Shown here: piece after piece, positions 1-6,906 of the stretch
How the letters are laid out: every line of letters starts with the position of its first letter
Position numbering within the stretch: position 1 is the first letter of the stretch
Translations under genes and position numbers: made by a program
The notes under the pieces: model-generated
What the model was told of the DNA's origin: nothing
Seen by the model: only the letters and a program-made list of their open reading frames with translations
Databases searched by the model: none
Assembly: GCA_004554255.1 (NCBI GenBank)
Contig: SFNC01000011.1
Location: forward strand, 1-29,958
From: Bacteroidales bacterium
GTDB lineage: Bacteria; Bacteroidota; Bacteroidia; Bacteroidales; Muribaculaceae
Reading direction: 5' to 3'
DNA length: 29,958 nucleotides

Positions 1-210
1 GATGAAGATTATGATGATTATGACGATGAGGATGACGACGAATATGACGAGAGCACGTTAGTGTATGCCGTGGAAGAGGGTACGCCACTTGAAAACGACG
101 GCTATTATGAAACCGTTTATGTGCTTCGACTTTCCGAGTCGGGCGACGTAATCAATGTTTATGACACATGCTTGAGATACAACAGTGTAGAGATGGAAAT
201 CGAGAGCTGA
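1..210 (+). CDS. C-terminal fragment of an acidic protein of unknown function
   Basis: Frame 1 is open from the window edge to a TGA at 208-210 and gives the last 69 residues of a protein whose start lies outside. The first 17 residues are almost all Asp, Glu and Tyr, a strongly acidic low-complexity stretch. The rest (from STLVYAVEEG on) reads like a small beta-rich domain, with segments such as YETVYVLRL and GDVINVYDT. I do not recognise a family. The acidic run could be a linker between domains. It is the only rightward gene before the leftward block and is followed by a 284-nt non-coding stretch. That it is coding is supported by the uninterrupted frame and sensible composition; the function is unknown. 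Confidence 0.6.
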   Translation, partial: DEDYDDYDDEDDDEYDESTLVYAVEEGTPLENDGYYETVYVLRLSESGDVINVYDTCLRYNSVEMEIES

Positions 211-348
211 CATCTCGCACAGTGGCACAGAGCAATGGATATTGAGAGCGCACTGTCGCAGCGGATCCACCTGCCGCAAATAAAGAGAGTGGCGGCATAG
301 GCCTCGCGGCACAGTGACAATCTGAGCCTGCGGTGGAAAAACAGCGAC

Positions 349-389
349 GTTACCATGTTACCATGGCCCGGCCATGGTAACGTGGTAAC
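349..389. repeat. 19-bp near-perfect inverted repeat built from 8-bp tandem units
   Basis: Arms at 349-367 and 371-389 are complementary at 18 of 19 positions (the odd one a possible G-U pair), with a 3-nt CCG loop. Each arm is itself made of two copies of an 8-mer (GTTACCAT on the left, GGTAAC plus two bases on the right), and a third degenerate unit continues to about 396. It lies between the end of the unknown gene at 210 and the convergent gene ending at 495. No T-run follows on either strand, so it is not a classical terminator. The rest of 211-494 holds only a second small hairpin at 473-489. Confidence 0.8.
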
Positions 390-472
390 ATGGTGACGAC
401 ATCCCGCCACAGAAACTCCCGTTCCCGGACCACTGCAAAAAGCCGGACCGGTTGATAATACTTTTAGACCCC

Positions 473-489
473 GTTCCCCTTGGGGGAAC
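473..489 (-). terminator. Possible terminator hairpin of the Ntn-hydrolase gene
   Basis: A 7-bp stem (GTTCCCC at 473-479, GGGGAAC at 483-489) with a 3-nt loop sits 6 nt beyond the stop of the leftward gene ending at 495. There is no good T-run behind it on the minus strand, so termination strength is uncertain. Confidence 0.4.
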
Positions 490-494
490 TTAGC

Positions 495-1724
495 CTATTT
501 TACTTTGAAGTCATACATTTTTCCATAGTCTCTCAGGATAGCCAGACGAAGTGACTTTTCACTGAGGTTGTAGAGGCATGACCATTGGGTCTGAGATGTG
601 ATATTTATCAAGTCGGCCGGCTGTGAAACGTCAGACAGCAGCGACATGGCATCATCGGAACTCAGCTGGTAGTTGTTCTCGGCGAGCTTGTCTCTTATCT
701 TCCAATAGCGCTCCTTGCCATGGTTGGAACCCCAGCCGTCATTGGTGCCTACCATCGTAGGTGAGACATAGAAGTTGGTGACGCAACGCAGCGTGTCATT
801 GCCTGTCAGCTTTTCCATAACAGTAGGAATTTTTTCGCCCCTTTTGAGAGTATATTCCACAATGGCATAGTCGCCTGTGGCATCAGCCATGAAATAATGG
901 TAGTTGCTGTTTCCGGCGCCTTTCATATCCATATCGTAATTTTTAAGCATGGCCAAGGCTTCCTTGACGGTGGACGCACGGTCGAGCAACATACGTATGG
1001 CTGTCGTTGTGCCTATGCGTGGTTTACCTGTGTTCTGCTGTGTCTGATTCTCTTTCAGCGCAAGGACGCCTATGGCAAAGCCGTCTTCGTTGATACCGTC
1101 GAGGGCAGCGTAGGGCAATCCCATCAGCAGGGAGAGGTCGGTGTCGCCATCAGTATAAAATCCCTGACCGTAACCTAATTGCATGCCATCCACCATGGAG
1201 ATGGATTTCTTTCCACCCGGAGGAGCGGTGTGAACAAGAATAGCCGCTATCGACTTGTAGCTTTTTTTGTCTTCAGTGGCATGACAAAAGTCGTAGTTGC
1301 GACCCATCAGGAATTTGCCGCTCTGGGGATCGGGCACTGCAAAGGCACTGCATCCCGCGTCGAGCGAAACCTTCGCCTTGCTTTGGGGAAGACTGTCGTA
1401 AAGCAGATAGGCAACGTAGTTGAATAGTTGTTCGGTTTCTGTGTAACCGGACTTCAATACATCATCGAGTTTATAGTCGACAGTGTAATCGATTTCGTAC
1501 AAGCGTCCGCTGCCATCCACATCTTTCATAGAGCGCAACATGGCCAGTTTGCCCTCATCTTTGATAAAGGTGGCAGGGTTATCTTCGGGCTCTTTCGGTG
1601 GTGCATTGCCATCATCGCTGCACGAAGCAAGCAAAAGGATGAAAAGCACAGTAGCCACAGACACGAACAGGCGGGTTAACAGTGTACCGGGCTGTGCGGT
1701 GATAAGTTCTTGATTCGTTGTCAT
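495..1724 (-). CDS. Lipoprotein Ntn-hydrolase, C45/choloylglycine-hydrolase-like
   Basis: 409 residues. The N-terminus has a hydrophobic signal (about 17-32) ending in the lipobox L32-A-S-C35, so the mature protein should be a lipoprotein. After an Asp/Pro-rich spacer comes a segment with DAGC125SAF and, 16 residues on, GRNYDF. This fits N-terminal-nucleophile amidohydrolases of the penicillin acyltransferase (C45) and choloylglycine hydrolase type, where a Cys preceded by Gly becomes the new N-terminus after self-cleavage and acts as nucleophile. Later stretches such as NSNYHYFMADATGDYAIVEYT also fit. The substrate cannot be told: bile-salt amides, N-acyl amino acids or penicillin V are all possible. 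ATG start; a TATCTTTG box lies 37 nt upstream. Monocistronic. Confidence 0.75.
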   Translation of the reverse strand: MTTNQELITAQPGTLLTRLFVSVATVLFILLLASCSDDGNAPPKEPEDNPATFIKDEGKLAMLRSMKDVDGSGRLYEIDYTVDYKLDDVLKSGYTETEQLFNYVAYLLYDSLPQSKAKVSLDAGCSAFAVPDPQSGKFLMGRNYDFCHATEDKKSYKSIAAILVHTAPPGGKKSISMVDGMQLGYGQGFYTDGDTDLSLLMGLPYAALDGINEDGFAIGVLALKENQTQQNTGKPRIGTTTAIRMLLDRASTVKEALAMLKNYDMDMKGAGNSNYHYFMADATGDYAIVEYTLKRGEKIPTVMEKLTGNDTLRCVTNFYVSPTMVGTNDGWGSNHGKERYWKIRDKLAENNYQLSSDDAMSLLSDVSQPADLINITSQTQWSCLYNLSEKSLRLAILRDYGKMYDFKVK

Positions 1725-1761
1725 AGGTATAAAAAGTTAAAAGTTAGATGAATAGTCATGG

Positions 1762-1769
1762 CAAAGATA
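1762..1769 (-). promoter_or_regulatory. -7 box (TATCTTTG) of the Ntn-hydrolase gene
   Basis: A perfect Bacteroidetes -7 element on the minus strand, about 38 nt before the ATG at 1724, predicting a leader of roughly 30 nt. No clear -33 TTTG stands about 20 nt upstream, so only the -7 half is supported. Confidence 0.5.
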
Positions 1770-1916
1770 TGAAAAAAAATATGATTTGATGATGATGACA
1801 TGATTTTCTTCTGTTAATTTTGGTTAAAAAGCAAATAATTGACGTTAGGACAAAGATGAGGCTTGCGAAATGCGCATAAAACGTCTTTTTTTCGGTCCTT
1901 AATCGAAAGGCATAGA

Positions 1917-1954
1917 CAAAAGAAAACCCCGGAACTACTTGATAGTCCGAGGTT
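1917..1954 (-). terminator. Rho-independent terminator of tmRNA
   Basis: On the minus strand an imperfect hairpin between 1954 and 1925 (arms starting AACCTCGG and ending CCGGGGTT) is followed by a T-rich run at 1924-1917. It lies about 70 nt past the 3' end of ssrA. The remainder of 1725-2023 contains only the promoter box at 1762-1769; I see no gene in it. Confidence 0.75.
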
Positions 1955-2023
1955 TCTTTGCGGAGCAAAGCGCCCATAGGGCGATTAGTCTCGTTAAGTT
2001 CGATTTAGTTCGGTAGTACATAG

Positions 2024-2422
2024 TGGAGCTGGAGGGGATTGAACCCTCGTCCAAACGCGGAATTAATGCGCTTTCTACGTGCGTAGTCGCCGATTGGTTG
2101 TCGGGGTCAGACAGGCCGGTGACTGCCAATCTGAGCCTTAGCTCCTAAGGTTTCGCCGCCGCCACGGAGCCGGGCTGCGGCTATCTCCGATATTTCTGCA
2201 CCGCCTTGTCGATTAGTCTCGGAAACAGGACAATCGGGCGATGTCTCGTCCCTGCAACTGTTGCGGGGATAAAGCTGATTTACTGTGCTTCAATCAGGCA
2301 GCGAGAGCGTAGTTGTTTTCGCCATTTAAAAGAAGTTGATGAGGCAGTTTAGAGAGTTGCTATCATCGTAGCTCTGCACGCTTACACACCACTTCTACGC
2401 GCTGTCAAAACCGGTCAGCCCC
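2024..2422 (-). ncRNA. ssrA: tmRNA (transfer-messenger RNA)
   Basis: About 399 nt. The 5' end GGGGCTGACC and the 3' end CAGCTCC plus discriminator A pair as the acceptor stem, and GGTTCAATCCC is the T-arm. CCA is not encoded and must be added. The tag reading frame on the minus strand (2323-2294) begins at a GGC resume codon and gives GENNYALAA followed by TGA. I recall this tag from Porphyromonas, with a near-identical one in Bacteroides. tmRNA with SmpB rescues stalled ribosomes and marks the unfinished protein for proteolysis through the terminal Ala-Ala. A strong promoter precedes it and a terminator follows, so it is an independent unit between nrdJ and the Ntn-hydrolase gene. The short reading frames inside it are not genes. 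Confidence 0.97.
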
Positions 2423-2436
2423 GTGTGGTGTAACTG

Positions 2437-2467
2437 CAAAGATACTGCTTTTGTGTTGGAGAAGCAA
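2437..2467 (-). promoter_or_regulatory. Promoter of ssrA
   Basis: On the minus strand TTG (2467-2465), 20 nt, then TATCTTTG (2444-2437), the Bacteroidetes primary-sigma consensus. The predicted start lies about 7 nt downstream, giving a short 5' extension on the tmRNA precursor for RNase P to remove. Confidence 0.8.
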
Positions 2468-2509
2468 TACATTTAACGATATTTAACAAATATGAAAGTC
2501 TGGAAGTCC

Positions 2510-2526
2510 GGCGGCAGGATGCCGCT
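2510..2526. repeat. Palindromic repeat copy A (17-bp core)
   Basis: Core of two 7-nt arms around a 3-nt GGA loop (GCGGCA then TGCCGC), followed by GAATC. On the minus strand it reads ATTC-AGCGGCA-TCC-TGCCGC, matching the copies at 9591-9607 and 12120-12136. It lies between nrdJ and ssrA. Confidence 0.6.
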
Positions 2527-2538
2527 GAATCAAGGGCA

Positions 2539-2566
2539 GGAGCCGCAGCAATCATGCTGCGGCTCC
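2539..2566 (-). terminator. Perfect 12-bp hairpin downstream of nrdJ
   Basis: Arms 2539-2550 and 2555-2566 (GGAGCCGCAGCA and its exact complement) enclose a 4-nt loop, 10 nt past the nrdJ stop. No T-run follows on the minus strand. It may end or stabilise the dnaA-nrdJ transcript; a T-less terminator is a guess. Confidence 0.5.
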
Positions 2567-2575
2567 ATGTGTGGG

Positions 2576-5128
2576 TTAGCCGCACTTGGAGGTGCCGCAG
2601 GTGGTGCAGATGAGGCAGCCTTCCTGGTAGACGAGGGTCTCGGCGCCGCAGTTGGGGCAGCGTTGGCCGGAGGCTTGGGTGCCGTTGGGCAGGTATTTTT
2701 TGAGGGCTCGTTCTACGCCCATTTTCCATGTGTTGATGGACTGGCTGTTGAGTTCGAGGCCTCCGACGAGTTTGAGGACTTGGTCTATGGGCATGCCGTA
2801 GCGGAGTACGCCGGAGATGAGTTTCGCGTAGTTCCAGTATTCGGGGTTGAATTTGTCGCTGAGGCCGGGTATTACGGTGCGGTAGCCGCGTTTGTTGATA
2901 AACTCGAAGTCGTAACGTTTGTTGCCGTCGGCGTCTACTGTTTTTACTATTTTGCCTTTTGTGACTGATTTGGGGCAGAATATGCCGTCTTCGTCGTCTG
3001 CGAGGCCGGTGAAGATTTCGTAGGGGCGTCCGTCTACGAGTCCTACGAATGCTATCCATTTTTCTTTGTTGTTCTGGAAGCGCACTACGTCGGCGTCGAG
3101 TTCGGCGGGACGTTTGCTGGGGTGGGGAGCGGGTATTGCGTCAGCGGGAGCGGTGTCTTTTTTCTTGTCTTTCTTTTCCATTGCCACGAGGACTCCGGTG
3201 CGTGAGCCGTCGCGGTATACGGTGCATCCTTTGCATCCGCAACGCCATGCTTCTACGTAGAGTTTGTTCACGAGGTCTTCGGTGACTGTTGCGGGGAGGT
3301 TTATGGTTACTGAGATTGAGTGGTCCACCCACTTCTGCACGCGTCCCTGCATGCGCACTTTTTCGAGCCAGTCAATGTCGTTTGAGGTGGCTTTGTAGTA
3401 TGGCGAGCGTGCCACGAGTTCTTCGAGTTCCTCGGTGGTGTAGTCCTGTCGGACTTCGATGTTGTTTATTTTCATCCACTCCACGAATTTGGGGTGGTAT
3501 ACGATGTATTCCTCGAATGAGTCTCCGTTTTCGTCCACGAGGTCAACGCGCACGTTAACTTCGTTGGGGTTTACTTTGCGGCGGCGTTTGTATACGGGAA
3601 GGAATACGGGCTCTATACCTGAGGTTGTCTGCGTCATGAGGGATGTTGTGCCTGTGGGGGCGATGGTGAGGCAGGCTATGTTTCGGCGGCCGTACTTGAG
3701 CATGTCTTCGTATACTTGTGGCGCTGCTTCGCGGATGCGGTTGATGTAGGGGTTGTCTTTCTCGCGCTGAGCGTCGAATACCTCGAAAGCGCCGCGTTCC
3801 TTAGCCATCTGCACGGACGATCCGTAGGCTGCTATTGCGAGGGCTTTGTGTACTTTCTCGGAGAAGTCTGTTGCGGCTTCGGTACCGTAGCGCAGGCCGA
3901 GAGCAGCGAGCATGTCGCCTTCGGCTGTGGTTCCTACGCCGGTGCGTCGGCCCAGGCCTGTCTTGCGCTGTATTTTGAGCCAAAGGTTGCGTTCGGTTGA
4001 CTTGACCTCCTCGGGTTCGGGGTCTGAGTCTATTTTGGCGAGGATCATGTCTATTTTCTCGCTCTCGAGGTCGATGATGTCGTCCATTATTCTCTGCGCC
4101 TTGGCTACGTGCTCGGCGAAGAGGTCGAAGTCGAAGTATGCCTTGTCTGTGAAGGGGTTAACTACGTACGAGTACAGGTTTATGGCCACGAGGCGGCAGC
4201 TGTCGTAGGGGCACAGAGGAATCTCTCCGCAGGGGTTTGTGGAGATTGTCTGGAATCCGAGGTCGGCGTAGCAGTCGGGCACGCTTTCACGTGTTATTGT
4301 ATCCCAGAAGAGGACTCCGGGCTCTGCGGATTTCCAGGCGTTGTGGATTATCTTGCCCCAGAGTGCGGCGGCGTTGACATCCTTGCGCACGAGCACGTCC
4401 TCGTCTGCGGCGTCAATGGGGAATTTCTGAGTGTATGTCTCGCCGTTTACTGCAGCGCGCATGAAGTCGTCGTCAATTCGCACGGACACGTTTGCACCCG
4501 TTACCTTTCCGGACTCCATCTTTGCGTCAATGAATCCCTCGCTGTCCGGGTGTTTTATGGATACGGTTATCATGAGAGCTCCGCGGCGTCCGTCCTGAGC
4601 AACTTCGCGTGTGGAGTTTGAATATCGCTCCATGAAAGGTACGAGGCCTGTTGAGGTGATTGCGGAGTTCTTTACGGGCATGCCTTTGGGGCGGATGTGG
4701 CTGAGGTCGTGTCCTACGCCACCGCGGCGTTTCATGAGCTGTACCTGCTCCTCGTCAATGCGGATTACGCCGCCGTAGGAGTCGGGTTTGCCGTCCAGTC
4801 CAATCACGAAGCAGTTGGATAGCGAGGCTACCTGGAGGTTGTTGCCGATGCCGGTCATGGGGCTGCCTTGCGGAACGATGTATCGGAAGTTCTTGAGGAG
4901 GTCGAAGACTTCCTGGTGCGACATGGGGTTGGGGTATCTGGCCTCTATGCGGCTGATTTCGGCGGCGAGGCGATGGTGCATGTCGTCGGGCGTCAGTTCG
5001 AAGATGTTGGTCTGAGAGTCTTTCAGGGCATATTTGCTAACCCATACGCGTGCTGCGAGTTCGTCGCCGCCGAAGTATTTGAGGGTGGCCTGATATGCCT
5101 GGTCGTATGTGTAGGTTTTGCGTTCCAC
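2576..5128 (-). CDS. nrdJ: Adenosylcobalamin-dependent (class II) ribonucleotide reductase
   Basis: 850 residues from a GTG start. It makes deoxyribonucleotides from ribonucleotides with a B12 radical, in the cytoplasm and without oxygen. The N-terminus TYTYDQAYQATLKYFGGDE matches the family start in Bacteroidetes. Catalytic Cys are visible: C106 (SLSNCFV) and C311 as the redox pair, and C300 in NPCGE as the radical site; the 11-residue gap between the last two fits class II enzymes. IAPTGTTS is the conserved phosphate loop. The tail carries a zinc-ribbon-like Cys cluster from residue 824 to the end. The frame stays open to an ATG at 5239, but that start would overlap dnaA and add unrelated sequence; the GTG at 5128-5126 begins exactly at the conserved N-terminus. 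It lies 49 nt after dnaA with no promoter between, so co-transcription is likely. No cobalamin riboswitch is seen. Confidence 0.96.
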   Translation of the reverse strand: MERKTYTYDQAYQATLKYFGGDELAARVWVSKYALKDSQTNIFELTPDDMHHRLAAEISRIEARYPNPMSHQEVFDLLKNFRYIVPQGSPMTGIGNNLQVASLSNCFVIGLDGKPDSYGGVIRIDEEQVQLMKRRGGVGHDLSHIRPKGMPVKNSAITSTGLVPFMERYSNSTREVAQDGRRGALMITVSIKHPDSEGFIDAKMESGKVTGANVSVRIDDDFMRAAVNGETYTQKFPIDAADEDVLVRKDVNAAALWGKIIHNAWKSAEPGVLFWDTITRESVPDCYADLGFQTISTNPCGEIPLCPYDSCRLVAINLYSYVVNPFTDKAYFDFDLFAEHVAKAQRIMDDIIDLESEKIDMILAKIDSDPEPEEVKSTERNLWLKIQRKTGLGRRTGVGTTAEGDMLAALGLRYGTEAATDFSEKVHKALAIAAYGSSVQMAKERGAFEVFDAQREKDNPYINRIREAAPQVYEDMLKYGRRNIACLTIAPTGTTSLMTQTTSGIEPVFLPVYKRRRKVNPNEVNVRVDLVDENGDSFEEYIVYHPKFVEWMKINNIEVRQDYTTEELEELVARSPYYKATSNDIDWLEKVRMQGRVQKWVDHSISVTINLPATVTEDLVNKLYVEAWRCGCKGCTVYRDGSRTGVLVAMEKKDKKKDTAPADAIPAPHPSKRPAELDADVVRFQNNKEKWIAFVGLVDGRPYEIFTGLADDEDGIFCPKSVTKGKIVKTVDADGNKRYDFEFINKRGYRTVIPGLSDKFNPEYWNYAKLISGVLRYGMPIDQVLKLVGGLELNSQSINTWKMGVERALKKYLPNGTQASGQRCPNCGAETLVYQEGCLICTTCGTSKCG

Positions 5129-5177
5129 AGTTGAGGGGGTGTTATAAGGTGATTGACTGGTGTTTGTTCTAAGGTAT

Positions 5178-6563
5178 TCAGCAGGAGAGAGCGGCGCGGA
5201 TGCTGTTGACGTCTTCCTGCAGGCCGTGCTCCACGGCAAGGCGCTGTTCTATGTTGTTTATGGCGTAGATTACGGTTGCGTGTGAGCGCGATACGTGGTG
5301 CCCGATGGAGGTTAGCGGCATGTTGATTAGCTTCTTGGCCAGGTACATTGCCATCTGGCGTGCGTCGCTGACCTCGCGTTTGCGCGACTTGGTGAAGATT
5401 GCATCGGCATCCAGGTTGTAGTATGCGCTGACCTCCTGTGCTATCATCTCGAAGTTGAGCTTGCGCTGGCTGATTTTCACGGCGTTGCCCACCACTTTCT
5501 GCGCCAGTTGCAGGGAAATGGGTACGTTCATCACTGTTGCGTGCATGAGCATGGATGCCATTACGCCTTCCAGTTCGCGTATGCTGTCTGTGACGTTGCT
5601 GATGATGTAGTCTATTACCTCCTGAGGCAGTGATACACCGGCCTGTGCGGCATTCTGCGTGAGCACGTCGCGGCGCAGTTCCAGGTCGGGCTTCTCCATA
5701 GCCACGGTGGTGCCCCACTTGAAACGTCCGAGAAGGCGGTCCTCGAAACCGTTCATCTCGGCGGGCGAGCGGTCGCTGGAGAGGATTATCTGCTTGTTGT
5801 TGAGGTGCAGGTGGTTGAAGATGTTGAAGAAGGTGTTCTGCGTCTTTTCCTTGTTCTGCAGGTCCTGGATGTCGTCAATGATGAGGGTGTCTATACTCTG
5901 ATAGAAGTTGAAGAACTGGTTTATGCCGGTGCCGTTGCGGTCTTTTTCGCGGAGGGCAGTGGTGAACTGTCGCTCGAACTCGCGCGAGGATACGTATAGT
6001 ACGCGCGCGTTACTGTTGAGTTCCTTGATGCGTATGCCTATCGCCTGTATGAGATGCGTCTTGCCTACGCCGGTGGGCCCGAAGATGAAGAACGGGTTGA
6101 AAGTCTTTATGTCCGGGTTATTGGCGATGGACTCGGCAATGTTGTAGGCGATTTTGTTGGATTCCGAGCAGCAGTAGTTCTCGAAGGTGTATCGTGGGTT
6201 CAGGTACGTCTTGAACTCGTTGCTCTCGGGCTTGGGGGCCTGAGTGCCGGTGTCCACGGCCTTGCTGCGGTTTGCGCTGGCAATGTCCACCATAGTGGCG
6301 GGGTCGTCTACCTTTACATTGTATGCGTATCGGAGGCTGACGTTGTTTCCGAACTCGCGGAAGATGGCTGTACCAAGCACGCCGAGGTACTTGTCCTCAA
6401 TGTACTCCACGAACATGTCGGAGGGCACAAACAGATGCAGCACTCCGTTCTCGAAGCGCAGGCATGAGATGTCGCGGAACCAGGTGTTGAACTGGTCCTC
6501 GCCTATGGCGTCCTTGATGAATTGCAGGCATGCGGCCCACTTCTGTTCGTGCGTCTGAGTCAT
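5178..6563 (-). CDS. dnaA: Chromosomal replication initiator DnaA
   Basis: 461 residues. It binds DnaA boxes and opens the replication origin in an ATP-dependent way. Domain I (about 1-90, with WxxCLQFIKD and FNTWF), a short linker (about 90-120), AAA+ domain III with Walker A GPTGVGKTH (162-170) and Walker B LIIDDIQ (D230-D231), and domain IV with the DnaA signature around SIGHHVSRSHATVIYA are all present. The frame extends upstream to 6614, but the first 17 codons (FLSFFIRNF...) are not DnaA-like and overlap the promoter; MTQTHEQKW at 6563 is the proper start. The promoter lies 20-50 nt upstream. nrdJ follows downstream. Confidence 0.98.
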   Translation of the reverse strand: MTQTHEQKWAACLQFIKDAIGEDQFNTWFRDISCLRFENGVLHLFVPSDMFVEYIEDKYLGVLGTAIFREFGNNVSLRYAYNVKVDDPATMVDIASANRSKAVDTGTQAPKPESNEFKTYLNPRYTFENYCCSESNKIAYNIAESIANNPDIKTFNPFFIFGPTGVGKTHLIQAIGIRIKELNSNARVLYVSSREFERQFTTALREKDRNGTGINQFFNFYQSIDTLIIDDIQDLQNKEKTQNTFFNIFNHLHLNNKQIILSSDRSPAEMNGFEDRLLGRFKWGTTVAMEKPDLELRRDVLTQNAAQAGVSLPQEVIDYIISNVTDSIRELEGVMASMLMHATVMNVPISLQLAQKVVGNAVKISQRKLNFEMIAQEVSAYYNLDADAIFTKSRKREVSDARQMAMYLAKKLINMPLTSIGHHVSRSHATVIYAINNIEQRLAVEHGLQEDVNSIRAALSC

Positions 6564-6583
6564 GTGTCCGTAAATTTCAGTTA

Positions 6584-6615
6584 CAAAATTGCGAATAAAA
6601 AACGATAAAAACAAA
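6584..6615 (-). promoter_or_regulatory. Promoter of dnaA(-nrdJ)
   Basis: On the minus strand TTTG (6615-6612), 20 nt, then CAATTTTG (6591-6584), one mismatch from TAnnTTTG. It gives a leader of about 15 nt before the ATG at 6563. The intergenic stretch 6564-6906 also holds two TTTTCAACA motifs (6764-6772 inverted, 6842-6850 direct), each one mismatch from a relaxed DnaA box, and a 6-bp inverted repeat (6721-6726/6743-6748). I see no gene there. Confidence 0.6.
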
Positions 6616-6893
6616 GCGAAAAATATTTGGAAAATTGGTGGAAGACGTAATACTGCTGATAAACAATAGATTATGACGTTGTGTAAGATAAAGTTTTAAG
6701 CACCGGTTTAATGCGTGGTAGCTAACTAACAGAATTATAAATGTTAGCATATTGTTGTCGCCATGTTGAAAAGGTACTGAGGCAAGGAGGTAGAACCGTT
6801 AATATATAGCTTAAAACATATAGATTCGGGGTAAAGTAAAGTTTTCAACAATTTAGAATATGACTAAATAAGTAACTATTGAAAAAAATTGAG

Positions 6894-6901
6894 TACCTTT
6901 G
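6894..6901 (+). promoter_or_regulatory. -7 box (TACCTTTG) directly before purL
   Basis: A perfect TAnnTTTG with only 5 nt between its last base and the ATG at 6907. If used, the transcript would begin at or next to the start codon. No TTTG is found 19-21 nt upstream, so support is partial. A TTG at 6889 in frame is a less likely start because it lies before this box and adds residues not seen in the family. Confidence 0.5.
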
Positions 6902-6906
6902 CGGCT

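Noticed and set aside
1756..1977. 73-codon frame on the minus strand between ssrA and the Ntn-hydrolase gene
   Set aside because: It runs through the tmRNA terminator and the promoter box, has no promoter of its own and no recognisable sequence.
1935..2129. 64-codon frame overlapping the tmRNA 3' end
   Set aside because: It lies within the structured tmRNA and its terminator; not a protein gene.
2415..3059. Long Arg-rich reading frame on the minus strand over the nrdJ end and ssrA side
   Set aside because: Out-of-frame shadow of nrdJ; Arg/His/Pro-rich composition is typical of shifted high-GC coding sequence.
2576..5239. nrdJ start at the ATG at 5239
   Set aside because: It would overlap dnaA by 62 bp and adds 37 residues not resembling the family; GTG at 5128 fits the conserved N-terminus.
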